From: Nitrospinota bacterium
GTDB taxonomy: Bacteria; Nitrospinota_A; UBA7883; JACRGQ01
DNA length: 64,000 nt
Direction: 5' to 3'
NCBI GenBank assembly: GCA_029881495.1
Contig: JAOUMJ010000010.1
Location: 1-64,000, forward strand
The notes below the pieces were generated by a model. That model was not told the DNA's origin and ran no database searches. It saw only the letters and a program-made list of their open reading frames with translations. A program made the position numbers and the translations under genes. Shown in pieces: positions 36,601 to 44,486 of the stretch (positions within the stretch are counted from its first letter, which is position 1; the number at the start of each line of letters is the position of its first letter).

Positions 36601-37568
36601 TCTTCCCCCTTAAAAGAGCCGAAAAGCACTTCGTAATCGAGTTCCACCGAACTGGTTTCATCCGGCCTCCCCCAGTTCAAGAGAGCTGAAACGATGTAGC
36701 TCCCCGCTTTTTTGAAATTATTTTCAATTGACGCATTTACGCTATCTCTTCCGCCTTTAACGCATTCAGGCATGAAAAATGTACCGCTTGCCTTGAAGTG
36801 GCTTGTGAGGAACATGTCTGAGAGCCTCCCTTTTATCAGCTCAACATGAGTAGGCGAGGCTACCCAATTTGCAACCAGGCTGATATCTGTAACTGCCTGA
36901 TGTTCCCTCCATGCGCCTTCCATGGATGGCATGAGCGTGCGCATTCGGGAGGCATACTTTAAAAGGCTTATGCCACGTTCACGCGCAAATTCATCCTTCA
37001 GCGCCAAGAGCGCTTCGAGCTCATCCCTCCCATATGCCTTGAAATTTTCAAATGACGATACGAGGATGGCGAATAGCAGTTCGTTCAGGCCTTCTTGAAA
37101 GTCTTCTTTCCCGTTCACTACAAGGAGTATCTTGTCCGCGCCCGCGTTCACTGCCAGCCTGCAACCGTCCGAAATGTTACCTGTATCGATGAGGACGAAA
37201 TCAAACTGAAGTTTTCTTATGTCCCTTAGAAGCTGGTTGCCATGATGCTGTTCCTTGAATCCTTCGAGAAAACGCCTCCCAGCTGAAATATAAAATACTC
37301 CTTCCTTCCCCGTCGCAGCGATGGCCTCGGAAAGTTTTCTGTCCTTTCTGAAATAGTCCTCAAGGAAGTATTCATGGTCGATCCCTTCCATGAAAGGGGT
37401 GATCTTCCGCAAGGAGCCCCCCATTTCCACAAGGAGTACTTTTTTACCGGATTCGGCCAGAAGTGAAGTAACCGCGACGGCAACGGAGCTTTTTCCAACC
37501 CCGCCCCCCGTACCGGTCACAGAGACGATCTTCGGCTGGGATTCCCTGCTTTTTTTAGCCAATGTCAT
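33681..37568 (-). CDS. ParA/MinD-like ATPase fused to a giant coiled coil
   Basis: 1295 residues. The first ~260 form a ParA/MinD-type P-loop ATPase: Walker A GTGGGVGKSS (19-28) and FDFVLIDTG with D128 as the Walker B-like strand. The signature lysine of the deviant Walker A (KGGxGKT) is replaced by glycine. From about 335 to 1290 almost every stretch is charged heptad-type coiled coil rich in Glu, Lys, Arg and Met, with no second globular domain that I can see. There is no membrane segment or signal. I know no named family with this layout; SMC and MukB have split ATPase heads and differ. ATG 37568 has AAGGA upstream. It is transcribed alone, divergent from the FlgM-like gene. Confidence 0.85.
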   Translation of the reverse strand: MTLAKKSRESQPKIVSVTGTGGGVGKSSVAVAVTSLLAESGKKVLLVEMGGSLRKITPFMEGIDHEYFLEDYFRKDRKLSEAIAATGKEGVFYISAGRRFLEGFKEQHHGNQLLRDIRKLQFDFVLIDTGNISDGCRLAVNAGADKILLVVNGKEDFQEGLNELLFAILVSSFENFKAYGRDELEALLALKDEFARERGISLLKYASRMRTLMPSMEGAWREHQAVTDISLVANWVASPTHVELIKGRLSDMFLTSHFKASGTFFMPECVKGGRDSVNASIENNFKKAGSYIVSALLNWGRPDETSSVELDYEVLFGSFKGEEGPTGQSVKEVTSAREELDALRKINNEMELIREEKYFQMSKKLEKSIAERKIVAEEEVESTRIQKEAALKGDITEAWKRELEKIEAEGESKRAEMEAGLARVYEKRSTEIEEEIETLREKRIKEMERDLAGYYQNSKTGYDAEMLQKKRRRESEIEDEVELVKKKRFANLKNELTAEIDKVKEVLWQQLEEMRKAKMDQIDESMTLYRASMNGEVDRDVEQKKSALESRLYEEISMQRENFMADVFRDVMIASVSFDLDETIRKEGLRLKAEDELSGERDRARKKIDMEVARYEREKNEEILSTIQSAKIEKLKMLKAEVETMRTDMKESLKKEIAAEKAKIMETARDEILKYRKRETAEIDANVKTIIMAREHELRRDLDQLEEKLRNELHERIIREEEKLHATLEREFADKKKKKTALIQHMVTTERERRMNDIHASLDAIRKRLQENLNDEIQITRERSLERLEQELSAIRENRLMETDKSLQNEIRLRTESVFSSLKETEHKMRANMEERLASEEVKFRSEISSNLEKEMQEMRRDINESLVRYRNDEKDKIASHVEKEKKARLEVMERQLEIFKSLKKKTLLEWEGEEKGAMMRGLLGQMKKEEEARREILALRLERERKNMLEAHALKIRKMEEEEKLKLQEWSERKKADIEESVRKELDNEKQRRLQKLDKEHEVEKEKRLIALAGFMSREKSRKMLDLEKELEKEKGEKIVSIKAEVAGIRAEKRREIDEYFQRLADEANINLEARYRDMLRVRTEEAAFEAQRVRLDMQEQMQDELAKVREKRVKESIAELEREKLVMKNKIISEVEEERARRLNTLEEELSGEFQKRMQQATVSFDEEISRRRKNLRESLHEWEVDRKNSLEREILAEKKKRLSIFDKEMELERSRKMEKLHTELKAEEYARRQEILTDVMKKKSELDNFYEAEKKKFLDRLLNEVMEDTSRGKVGEVLKEEIEKMKRTWHFN

Positions 37569-37603
37569 TAAATCCTTTTCGGTTTTTGAAGCTAATACCT
37601 TTA

Positions 37604-37631
37604 TTTATAGGCCATTTTACATTTAAAACAA
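37604..37631 (-). promoter_or_regulatory. Sigma70-like promoter of the ATPase-coiled-coil gene
   Basis: On the minus strand TTGTTT (37626-37631), 16 bp, TATAAA (37604-37609), about 36 bp before the ATG at 37568. Surrounding DNA is AT-rich, so chance matches are possible. Confidence 0.45.
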
Positions 37632-37717
37632 TATATTTTGGATTTTCCGAAAATACACCTTTTATCAATCCCGGATTATGACGATAAAAAAAAATGATGA
37701 TTTTTTTTGTTTCCCCC

Positions 37718-37745
37718 TAATGAAATAAGATTCGGCATCCGATAG
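37718..37745 (+). promoter_or_regulatory. Weak sigma28-like promoter before the FlgM-like gene
   Basis: TAAT (37718-37721), 16 bp, TCCGATAG (37738-37745). The FliA consensus is TAAA-N15-GCCGATAA, so the -10 matches at 6 of 8 bases and the -35 at 3 of 4. Suggestive because flgM is often under FliA control. Confidence 0.25.
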
Positions 37746-37796
37746 TAGGAATAGCAGAAAATCGCGTTTAGGGAAATTTAGCGAATAGGAAGTGTT

Positions 37797-37967
37797 GTGA
37801 ATAAGGTAACTGCCACGGATGGTATAAGGACTGATCTCATAAAAAAATATCGCAAAGCGATAAACGAGAAGAATTATGAGGTAAAGTCGATGGAAATCGC
37901 CGCCAAAATGGCCGACGAGCTGTTTAATTCAAAAAATACCGTAATTAGAACCAAGCTGAAAGTTTGA
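37797..37967 (+). CDS. Small FlgM-like anti-sigma-28 factor (56 aa)
   Basis: A 56-codon frame starts at GTG 37797, with AGGAAG about 6 nt upstream, and ends at TGA 37967. Residues about 15-44 (IKKYRKAINEKNYEVKSMEI then AAKMADEL) match the C-terminal pattern of FlgM, in which a basic helix with an AI pair, a G/N-Y turn, and a KIA-type helix contact FliA. FlgM is usually 90-100 residues, so this would be a short form with most of the disordered N-terminus missing. FlgM holds FliA inactive until the flagellar hook is complete. A chemosensory operon in the same window agrees with a motile cell, but no flagellar gene is adjacent. Moderate confidence because the match is by pattern only. Confidence 0.5.
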   Translation: MNKVTATDGIRTDLIKKYRKAINEKNYEVKSMEIAAKMADELFNSKNTVIRTKLKV

Positions 37968-37972
37968 TCTTT

Positions 37973-37988
37973 TATTCCCTTTAGGGAA
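37973..37988. other. Perfect short inverted repeat after the FlgM-like gene
   Basis: ATTCCC TTTA GGGAAT lies a few bases past the stop at 37967. It could end the FlgM-like transcript, but no T-run follows. The remaining sequence to 38213 (about 225 bp) shows no gene or motif that I can support. Confidence 0.4.
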
Positions 37989-38213
37989 TGGTTTTGAAAG
38001 GTTATTTGGATTATGGACTTAAAACCGGTTTATAAAGCGACCTTCCTTATCTTTGTGCTCGGCACATACTCGGTACACTACTCAATGAATTCCATAGCAC
38101 GATTCAAAAACAGGTTAATGAGATATGCCTTGCGATACTATCGCCTTTCCAGCCAGTGATCCTGAAAACTGAACCTGAAGAAGAGGTTCGATCCTGTTAT
38201 GAACCGGAGTTGA

Positions 38214-39266
38214 TCACGCAGGGAGTTCAGGGAAATATTGCCTTGCAAGCTGGCTGACCTCTTCCCGGATTTTCTGGTCGACAATTTCCGACAGGTTACC
38301 TGCTCCCGGTCTCCCCTTGTTTATCTGGGACTCATAGGCTATTGTGCCATCCTCCACATTGATCTTTGCGCCCCAGCAATCTTCGGCCCTGGAACCGTCC
38401 GCTACGAGAATATCTCTGGACTCGCTGTGCCATTTTGCCCCCGCCGCGACCTTTCTGGTTTTTATATCGGCGACTATTTTGATAATTCCTTCATGACCGA
38501 AGCTCATTGACGTCATCTCCTGCAGTGATACCGGCGCTTTTAATATCTTATTCGTGAACAGTCTGTTCCTCCTTCTCTCCCTGCTATTAACCCTTCTTTC
38601 GTGGCCGTCCCACCCTGTCACCGGTTTTTTTGCCAATCCCGGATCCGGCGGCGTTACCAGCCCCCCTGAGATGATCATCTTTATCCCCTCTTCAACTGTC
38701 ATCTCAAGTTCCGTTATCTGCGTCTTCGGGATAAGGAGAAAGAAACCAGATGTCGGGTTCGGGGTTGTCGGTAAAAACACGTTTACCATCTCCTTGTCTA
38801 CGACGGTTTTGACCTCCCCTTTCGATTCGCCGGTTATAAATGCCAGCGCGTAAATCCCTTCCCTCGGATATTCAATCATCACGACCTTGTTAAACGACGA
38901 GCCGAGCGAGTTTCCAAATGTTTCTAGCACTTGTTTCGCGCCGACATAGATATTCTTGAATATCGGTATCTTCACCAGCACCCCTTCGTACAGCTTGACG
39001 AACGTGCTTCCGATAATATTCTTGGTGAGGAGCCCAACAACGAAAATTATGATTATCAGCGCCACAAGCCCGATTCCGGGAATCAGGAATACCGTATGCT
39101 GAATAAGCCCTGTTTTAACCAGCAATTCATTTATTGCCGGCCCCAAGATTGCGTCAATGCGTATAAAAAGGAAACGGAGGAAGAATATTGTAATTGCCAG
39201 AGGCAAAGTTACCAGCAGTCCGGCAAAGAAGATATTTCTTATACTGTGTTTAGCTTTTGAAAACAT
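38214..39266 (-). CDS. DUF502-family membrane protein with C-terminal extension
   Basis: 350 residues. Residues 1-205 match the DUF502 family: two membrane segments at about 10-32 and 58-80, then the conserved soluble region with IPIFKNIYVGAKQV, LPTTPNPTSGFFLLIP and EEGIKMIISGG. DUF502 proteins are usually about 200-230 residues. Here about 140 residues follow, starting with a basic stretch (HERRVNSRERRRNRL) and continuing as a mixed alpha/beta region that I do not recognise. Inner membrane; function unknown. It is the last gene of an HDOD-metallohydrolase-DUF502 run on the minus strand. Confidence 0.85.
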   Translation of the reverse strand: MFSKAKHSIRNIFFAGLLVTLPLAITIFFLRFLFIRIDAILGPAINELLVKTGLIQHTVFLIPGIGLVALIIIIFVVGLLTKNIIGSTFVKLYEGVLVKIPIFKNIYVGAKQVLETFGNSLGSSFNKVVMIEYPREGIYALAFITGESKGEVKTVVDKEMVNVFLPTTPNPTSGFFLLIPKTQITELEMTVEEGIKMIISGGLVTPPDPGLAKKPVTGWDGHERRVNSRERRRNRLFTNKILKAPVSLQEMTSMSFGHEGIIKIVADIKTRKVAAGAKWHSESRDILVADGSRAEDCWGAKINVEDGTIAYESQINKGRPGAGNLSEIVDQKIREEVSQLARQYFPELPA

Positions 39267-39310
39267 AACAGGTTCCTTGCGCCAGGCATTTCAGGCGGCA
39301 ACAAAAAGTG

Positions 39311-40192
39311 TCATACTTCAACAAGCAGGCCTTCTCGCGACCCGAATATTTCCGTAAGCTCCTTGGAGTCGTTAAGGTGTACCTGCAAATTCGAGATTAT
39401 ACGTTTTTCATCCTCGTCGGTTCTGTCTGGGTCATGATGTGAAAGCGCAACTCTCTTTACGCCGGTTGCCAAAACAAGATCCATTGTATGCTTGGTGGAG
39501 CTATGCCCCCAGCCGACCTTGTTCACATACTCTTCCGGCGTGTACTGCGAATCCATGACAAGGAGAGTGGCATTCCGTACGAAGTTTTCCAGATGGGTAT
39601 TCTGCTCCTTGATGATCCGCTCCATCTCTTCACGGTTTTCCGTCTCCCCAAGGTAGTTGTAATAAGGCTCATGATCCGTGCAGTAAACAATGGACTTGCC
39701 TAGCTTCTCAAAGCGGTACCCAAGGCAGAGAACCGGATGGTTAAGATACTTCGTTTTTACCTTATATCCGCCAATTTCAAACTCTTCTTCCTTAAGTTCA
39801 TGGTAAACGATATTGGATGAAAGTTCCGAAACCCTGACGGGGAAATAGGTATATTCCATCTGCCTATCCAGAATCTCCTCGAGTGATTTTTCATAGTGGA
39901 CCGGCCCGTAGATATGAATATTGTACCCCTTGATAAGCAGAGGGACGAAGAACGGCAAACCCTGTATGTGATCCCAGTGAGTGTGCGAAAAGAAAATATG
40001 GATATCCTTTTGATCCTTTCGGTTGGTGAGAAGGTCATGGCCCAGCCCCCGGATGCCCGTGCCGGCATCGAGTATTATCTGCGGCTCGCCAGCGTCAAAT
40101 ATCTCCAAGCAGGAAGTGTTCCCCCCGAAGTGCACAGTCTTCGGGCCTGGCGTCGGTATCGAACCCCGTGTTCCCCAAAATCTTAGATTCAT
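39311..40192 (-). CDS. Metallo-beta-lactamase-fold hydrolase
   Basis: 293 residues. The N-terminus reads MNLRFWGTRGSIPTPGP, and the dinuclear-metal motif HTHWDH lies at about 73-78 within FFSHTHWDHIQG. Further ligands are suggested by YCTDHEPYYN and by ALSHHDPDRTDED near the C-terminus. This subgroup is the RNase Z/phosphodiesterase-like branch, sometimes linked to signalling (often beside HDOD or response regulator genes, as here). A cyclic-nucleotide or RNA substrate is possible; I cannot choose. It starts 12 bp after the HDOD stop. Confidence 0.85.
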   Translation of the reverse strand: MNLRFWGTRGSIPTPGPKTVHFGGNTSCLEIFDAGEPQIILDAGTGIRGLGHDLLTNRKDQKDIHIFFSHTHWDHIQGLPFFVPLLIKGYNIHIYGPVHYEKSLEEILDRQMEYTYFPVRVSELSSNIVYHELKEEEFEIGGYKVKTKYLNHPVLCLGYRFEKLGKSIVYCTDHEPYYNYLGETENREEMERIIKEQNTHLENFVRNATLLVMDSQYTPEEYVNKVGWGHSSTKHTMDLVLATGVKRVALSHHDPDRTDEDEKRIISNLQVHLNDSKELTEIFGSREGLLVEV

Positions 40193-40204
40193 TTGTCTCG
40201 ATTG

Positions 40205-41068
40205 TTAATGTGTTAAAAAAACCTTCGCTTCTTCCACAGTGTCTCGAAGGTCGGCAAAAAGTTCTCTTATTTCCTCTTCATTTTTCCCAAGAACCTCATA
40301 GGCCCTAGTATCCAAATCTTCCATTTCCACATTGTTTTCTATTCCCAGCTTCATCTCATTGCAGACATAATCCGCAATGTGAACCGCGGCTTTTATTCTA
40401 TCGTAACTGTCACCGGAAAGCGCAAGTTTATGATGCCCCGCAATTGTATCCGATAGCAGGTCGGGTAGCCTCCATTTTTTTGCCATCAAACTCCCCAGCT
40501 CGGCATGGGAAAGGCCGAACTCCTCGATCTCCAACTGGCTTCTCAACTCCCCCTTCCGGTTCTCTGGATCGAGTATCTTGGCGTATGCATCCGGAAAATG
40601 CTGGACAAATATAATTTTACCGATATCGTGCAGAAGACCGGCAATAAAATACTCCTCCCTGGCCTGCACTGGAATCCCCAATTCAGCAGCAATCATCTTT
40701 GAGGCTACGGCACACGCCAGGGAATGCTCCCAGAACTGGTCGCTGGTAAACCAGACGAAATCGTTCCTCATTTTTACCGACGAGATCATTGAATAGCTGA
40801 TCGCCACATTTTTAACGGTATTTATTCCAAGCATGACGACCGCCCTGCTAAGGGATACCACCTTGGTGGGCACGCCAAAGTAGGCTGAACTTATGAGCCT
40901 CAATATTTTCGCAGTCAGGCTCGGGTCGATACTTATAGTATGGATAAAATCTTTCGGCTGGGAATTCGGGTCGTTGGACAGCTGTATCACCTTCGATACT
41001 GTCGCATTGAACGCAGGTATCTGGTCAATATGTTTGACTATCTCTTCCCTTTTTGTAGCTCTCTCCAT
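40205..41068 (-). CDS. HDOD-domain protein
   Basis: 287 residues. The HDOD domain fills about 15-215: IPAFNATVSKVIQLSNDPN, then LTAKILRLISSAYFG, LGINTVKNVAIS and the remnant HD motif GLLHDIGKIIF. HDOD proteins relate to HD phosphohydrolases but usually act in signalling and post-transcriptional regulation without known activity. The HD pair itself (LLHDIGK) is kept here, so residual hydrolase activity cannot be excluded. First gene of the small operon with the metallohydrolase and DUF502. Confidence 0.9.
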   Translation of the reverse strand: MERATKREEIVKHIDQIPAFNATVSKVIQLSNDPNSQPKDFIHTISIDPSLTAKILRLISSAYFGVPTKVVSLSRAVVMLGINTVKNVAISYSMISSVKMRNDFVWFTSDQFWEHSLACAVASKMIAAELGIPVQAREEYFIAGLLHDIGKIIFVQHFPDAYAKILDPENRKGELRSQLEIEEFGLSHAELGSLMAKKWRLPDLLSDTIAGHHKLALSGDSYDRIKAAVHIADYVCNEMKLGIENNVEMEDLDTRAYEVLGKNEEEIRELFADLRDTVEEAKVFLTH

Positions 41069-41192
41069 TGGTAATCCTGGCGGTTAAGCCCCCCCTGCTG
41101 TTCAATTGGCAATATTTCTAGTTAACATATGTATTATATTGAATTTTTAAGTGAAACCCCAAATTTTCGGAAAAGCGGGATTCATAATGTTA

Positions 41193-43085
41193 TTACTTCC
41201 AGTCAAGACTTTCAAATTTACGGACAAGGGGAGCCGGGGGGAGTGAATCAATAAAACTTTTCCCGTAACTTTTTGTAACCATCCGGTTATCGGCGATCAT
41301 CATTATCCCTTTATCATTTCGGTGCCGGATCAGCCTCCCAAGCCCCTGTTTCAGAGCCAATACGGCGTATGGCACCTGATAATCTATAAAGGGATTCCCC
41401 CCTTTTTCCCTTACCCTGTCTATGCGGGCGGCCATTATCGGGTCTCCTGGGGACGCAAAAGGCAATCTGTCTATAATTACGCAACTTAAAGCTTCCCCCC
41501 TCACGTCGACACCCTGCCAGAAACTCGAAGTGGCAAAAAGCACCGACCCCACATCCAGCTTGAACTCTTCAAGGAGCAGATGTTTTGGTGCGTCCCCCTG
41601 CATAAGCACCGTATATTCCATTTTCCCGTGGAGGCGCTTTCTTGTCTCACGCATATTCTTGAACGAGGTGAAGAGAAACAGTGTCCTCCCCTTCACCAGC
41701 TGTATAAGCCTTAGTGATTCATCCGCCAAAGCCTCCAGAAACTCCTTGCTGTTCGGGTCTGGCATATCGGGGAGGTAAACCTTTGCCTGGCTTGCGTAGT
41801 CAAACGGCGTGGCCAGGGCGAGGGTCTCGGCATCATCAAGCCCCAGCCTTGAAACTATATAGCTGAAATCCCCTGCCGAAGCGAGTGTGGCCGACGTAAA
41901 TACCGAAATGCTTTTGCTGTAAAGGTGCCCCTTCATTATGTCTGAAACTTCAATGCTGGAGGCGTTCAGGAATATACCCCTCCCCCTCACCTCACCCCAG
42001 AAGATGTACTCCTTGTCATCCATTTTCAGGATCGCTTTGAGGTCTTCAGCAATGGTTCTGAAACGGTGGGCAATGTTTCTTATCTCGTCGGTCAACGCTT
42101 CGAGCCCCGAAAACTTCTCCTCAATGGCGGAAAGGGATGAGACGAGTATATCTGCCGCTTCCGGCTCCATATCAATGTTGGCCAGGCCGAAACGCCGCTC
42201 CCTTTCCGTTTCAAACGCGTGAAAAAAGCTTTTCGAGCGTGTATCGAGGTTGTCCAGATCTCTGGTGAATTCCTGCTTCTCCGCGGGGGTAAGCGGAGAC
42301 TGGTCGAGTTCCCTGACAGCGTCACGCACAAGCTCTTCGAAGCGGAAATTGCTTACGGAAAAACCGAAATAGTTGGACGCTATCTCCTCGACCTGGTGGG
42401 CCTCGTCGAAAATCGCCACCTCGTAATCGGGCAATACCCCGTTCCCGCTGCGCCCCCTTATGGCAAGGTCGGCGAAAAAGAGATGATGATTTACCACGAT
42501 TATCTGTGATGCCTCGGCCTCCTTCCTAAGAGCGCCGATATAACATTCGGTTGCGCGGGGGCACTTTTGCGAACCGCAGAAATCGGGATTGGAGCATATC
42601 TGGTTCCACAACTGGCTATCTTCGGGGAGGTCCGCCAACTCCGACCTGTCACCCGTCTTGGTGACCTTCATCCACCTGAATATTTCATCAAGCATCTTAG
42701 CTTCCCGGCCATCCCTGAAGATGGGGCGCTGGGTAAATTTCTGCATCCTTAAGGGGCAGAGGTAGTTTGAACGCCCTTTCATCATTACGGCAGAAAATTT
42801 TACGCCGAGATGTTTTCTGAGGAACGGGATATCCTTGAAGAATATCTGCTCCTGAAGGTTTTTCGTACCGGTAGAAACTACTACCTGTCTGCGGGAGAGG
42901 ATGGCAGGAACCAGGTACGCCAAAGTTTTACCGGTGCCGGTCCCCGCTTCAACCACAAGGTTTTGCGCCGAGTCGATCGATGCGGCAACCGCTTCGGCCA
43001 TTTTCAGCTGTTCGGGGCGATATTCATAATCGTCGAGGCTCCCCGCCAGTACGCCGTCCGGACCGAAGAGATTTGAAATTTCCAA
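41193..43085 (-). CDS. dinG: DinG-family ATP-dependent DNA helicase
   Basis: 630 residues, superfamily 2 XPD/DinG type, 5'-3' helicase that unwinds DNA and R-loops. Walker A EAGTGTGKT at about 44-52, DEAH box (FDEAHQVEEIA), and four cysteines between them (CPLRMQKF, then CSNPDFCGSQKCPRATEC) that can hold a 4Fe-4S cluster. C-terminal motif VI is GLGRLIRHRNDKG. Length fits YoaA/DinG. The start is TTG 43085. It is 82 bp after aroF on the same strand. Confidence 0.93.
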   Translation of the reverse strand: MEISNLFGPDGVLAGSLDDYEYRPEQLKMAEAVAASIDSAQNLVVEAGTGTGKTLAYLVPAILSRRQVVVSTGTKNLQEQIFFKDIPFLRKHLGVKFSAVMMKGRSNYLCPLRMQKFTQRPIFRDGREAKMLDEIFRWMKVTKTGDRSELADLPEDSQLWNQICSNPDFCGSQKCPRATECYIGALRKEAEASQIIVVNHHLFFADLAIRGRSGNGVLPDYEVAIFDEAHQVEEIASNYFGFSVSNFRFEELVRDAVRELDQSPLTPAEKQEFTRDLDNLDTRSKSFFHAFETERERRFGLANIDMEPEAADILVSSLSAIEEKFSGLEALTDEIRNIAHRFRTIAEDLKAILKMDDKEYIFWGEVRGRGIFLNASSIEVSDIMKGHLYSKSISVFTSATLASAGDFSYIVSRLGLDDAETLALATPFDYASQAKVYLPDMPDPNSKEFLEALADESLRLIQLVKGRTLFLFTSFKNMRETRKRLHGKMEYTVLMQGDAPKHLLLEEFKLDVGSVLFATSSFWQGVDVRGEALSCVIIDRLPFASPGDPIMAARIDRVREKGGNPFIDYQVPYAVLALKQGLGRLIRHRNDKGIMMIADNRMVTKSYGKSFIDSLPPAPLVRKFESLDWK

Positions 43086-43167
43086 GTATTTACCGCGGAA
43101 AAGAGGTTTGAAGCCACATATCAGCTATGCGAAAAACGGGGCAGGTATTCCCCTGCCCCAAAAATAT

Positions 43168-44187
43168 TTATCTGACTGTTCTTCCGACAGCCTTGGCTAT
43201 CGGCTCTATTTCCTTCATGAGCGCGGCGAATTTTTTCGGTTTAAGGGACTGCGCCCCGTCCGAAAATGCCACTTCGGGCCTGTCATGCACCTCGATCATC
43301 AGGCCATCGGCCCCTACCGCAACCGCCGCCCTTGAGAGCGAGGTTACATACTGCCAGTACCCCGCGCCATGGGATGGATCGATAATTATCGGGAGATGCG
43401 TCCTCTCCTTTATGACCGGTACACAGCTAAGGTCGAGGGTGTTCCTGGTAGCGGTCTCAAACGTCCTTATCCCCCTTTCACAAAGGATAACGCGCCTGTT
43501 CCCCTCCGCGAGGATATACTCCGCGGACATGAGGAATTCGTCGATCGTACTGCTCAACCCCCTTTTCAGGAGCACCGGTTTATCCATCTTGCCGACATCC
43601 TTGAGAAGCGAGAAGTTCTGCATGTTCCTCGCTCCGATTTGCAGGATATCTGAATATTTGTAAACCAGGTCGAGATCGCGAGGATTTAATACCTCGGTGA
43701 CGATAGGGAGGCCGGTTGCCTCTCTCGCCTTTGCAAGCAGCTTCAACCCATCTTCCGCCATCCCCTGGAAGGAGTATGGGGAGGTTCGAGGTTTAAACGC
43801 GCCGCCGCGCAGAATGGTCGCGCCGGCTTCCTTCACCGCCTGGGCTATACCGATTATCTGCTCTTCACCTTCAACGGAACATGGGCCTGCCATCACTGAC
43901 AGCCTCTTTCCACCAATGGCCGCGCCATCCACCTCTATAACCGAATCGCCGGAAATAGTCTCTCTGGAGGTCAATTTATACGGTTTCAAAATCGGCACTA
44001 CCTTCTCAACATGTTTTAACGATTCCATCGATTCAATTCGGGATTTCTCCCTGCCGTCCCCAATGGCGGCAATTACTGTCTGGATCTCACCCGCGATAAT
44101 GTGGGGCGTGTACCCTACTTCCTTGATAAGCTTTACTACCTCTTCCACCGCTTCCTTGGGGGAACCGGGTTTCATCACTACTATCAT
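43168..44187 (-). CDS. aroF: 3-deoxy-7-phosphoheptulonate synthase (DAHP synthase, type I beta)
   Basis: 339 residues. First enzyme of the shikimate pathway, joining phosphoenolpyruvate and erythrose-4-phosphate. An N-terminal ferredoxin-like regulatory domain (about 1-70) precedes the barrel, as in Thermotoga-type enzymes. Core motifs: [37 protein letters not shown] and [10 protein letters not shown]. The N-terminal domain is where tyrosine or phenylalanine feedback acts in relatives. A promoter-like pair lies at 44232-44260. Confidence 0.96.
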   Translation of the reverse strand: MIVVMKPGSPKEAVEEVVKLIKEVGYTPHIIAGEIQTVIAAIGDGREKSRIESMESLKHVEKVVPILKPYKLTSRETISGDSVIEVDGAAIGGKRLSVMAGPCSVEGEEQIIGIAQAVKEAGATILRGGAFKPRTSPYSFQGMAEDGLKLLAKAREATGLPIVTEVLNPRDLDLVYKYSDILQIGARNMQNFSLLKDVGKMDKPVLLKRGLSSTIDEFLMSAEYILAEGNRRVILCERGIRTFETATRNTLDLSCVPVIKERTHLPIIIDPSHGAGYWQYVTSLSRAAVAVGADGLMIEVHDRPEVAFSDGAQSLKPKKFAALMKEIEPIAKAVGRTVR

Positions 44188-44486
44188 ATTTTTGCCATGC
44201 TCCTAAATTCACAGTTTTAAATCAATAAGACAAGATATTAAAAATTCAGAATTTAAGCAATCTGTATTAGCCATTTTTCGTTAAAAACCGATAATTGCCG
44301 CTCAATACGTTAAAAACCATTAAAAAACCGGTTCACATGGAATAAAACAGGCGGAAGCATCCTCTCATACAATCAATCTTGGTTAGGTAAACAACTGATT
44401 ACATATTAAAATGGAGGTGGACAAAAACCATTGGCACCAGGTCTTCCGTTTTATGTTTAAACAAATCTATTTGTGAGGGTAGAGCT
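44188..44486. other. AT-rich divergent intergenic region, aroF/gltA
   Basis: 299 bp between divergent aroF and gltA. It is AT-rich and holds two GTTAAAAACC repeats in its middle. A plausible aroF promoter is listed separately. For gltA I see GAGGGTAGAGCT as ribosome site but no convincing promoter pair. No small gene or riboswitch was found. Confidence 0.5.
44232..44260 (-). promoter_or_regulatory. Possible aroF promoter
   Basis: On the minus strand TTGCTT (44255-44260), 17 bp, TATCTT (44232-44237), giving a leader of about 38 nt. Both hexamers match at 4 of 6 bases. Confidence 0.35.
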
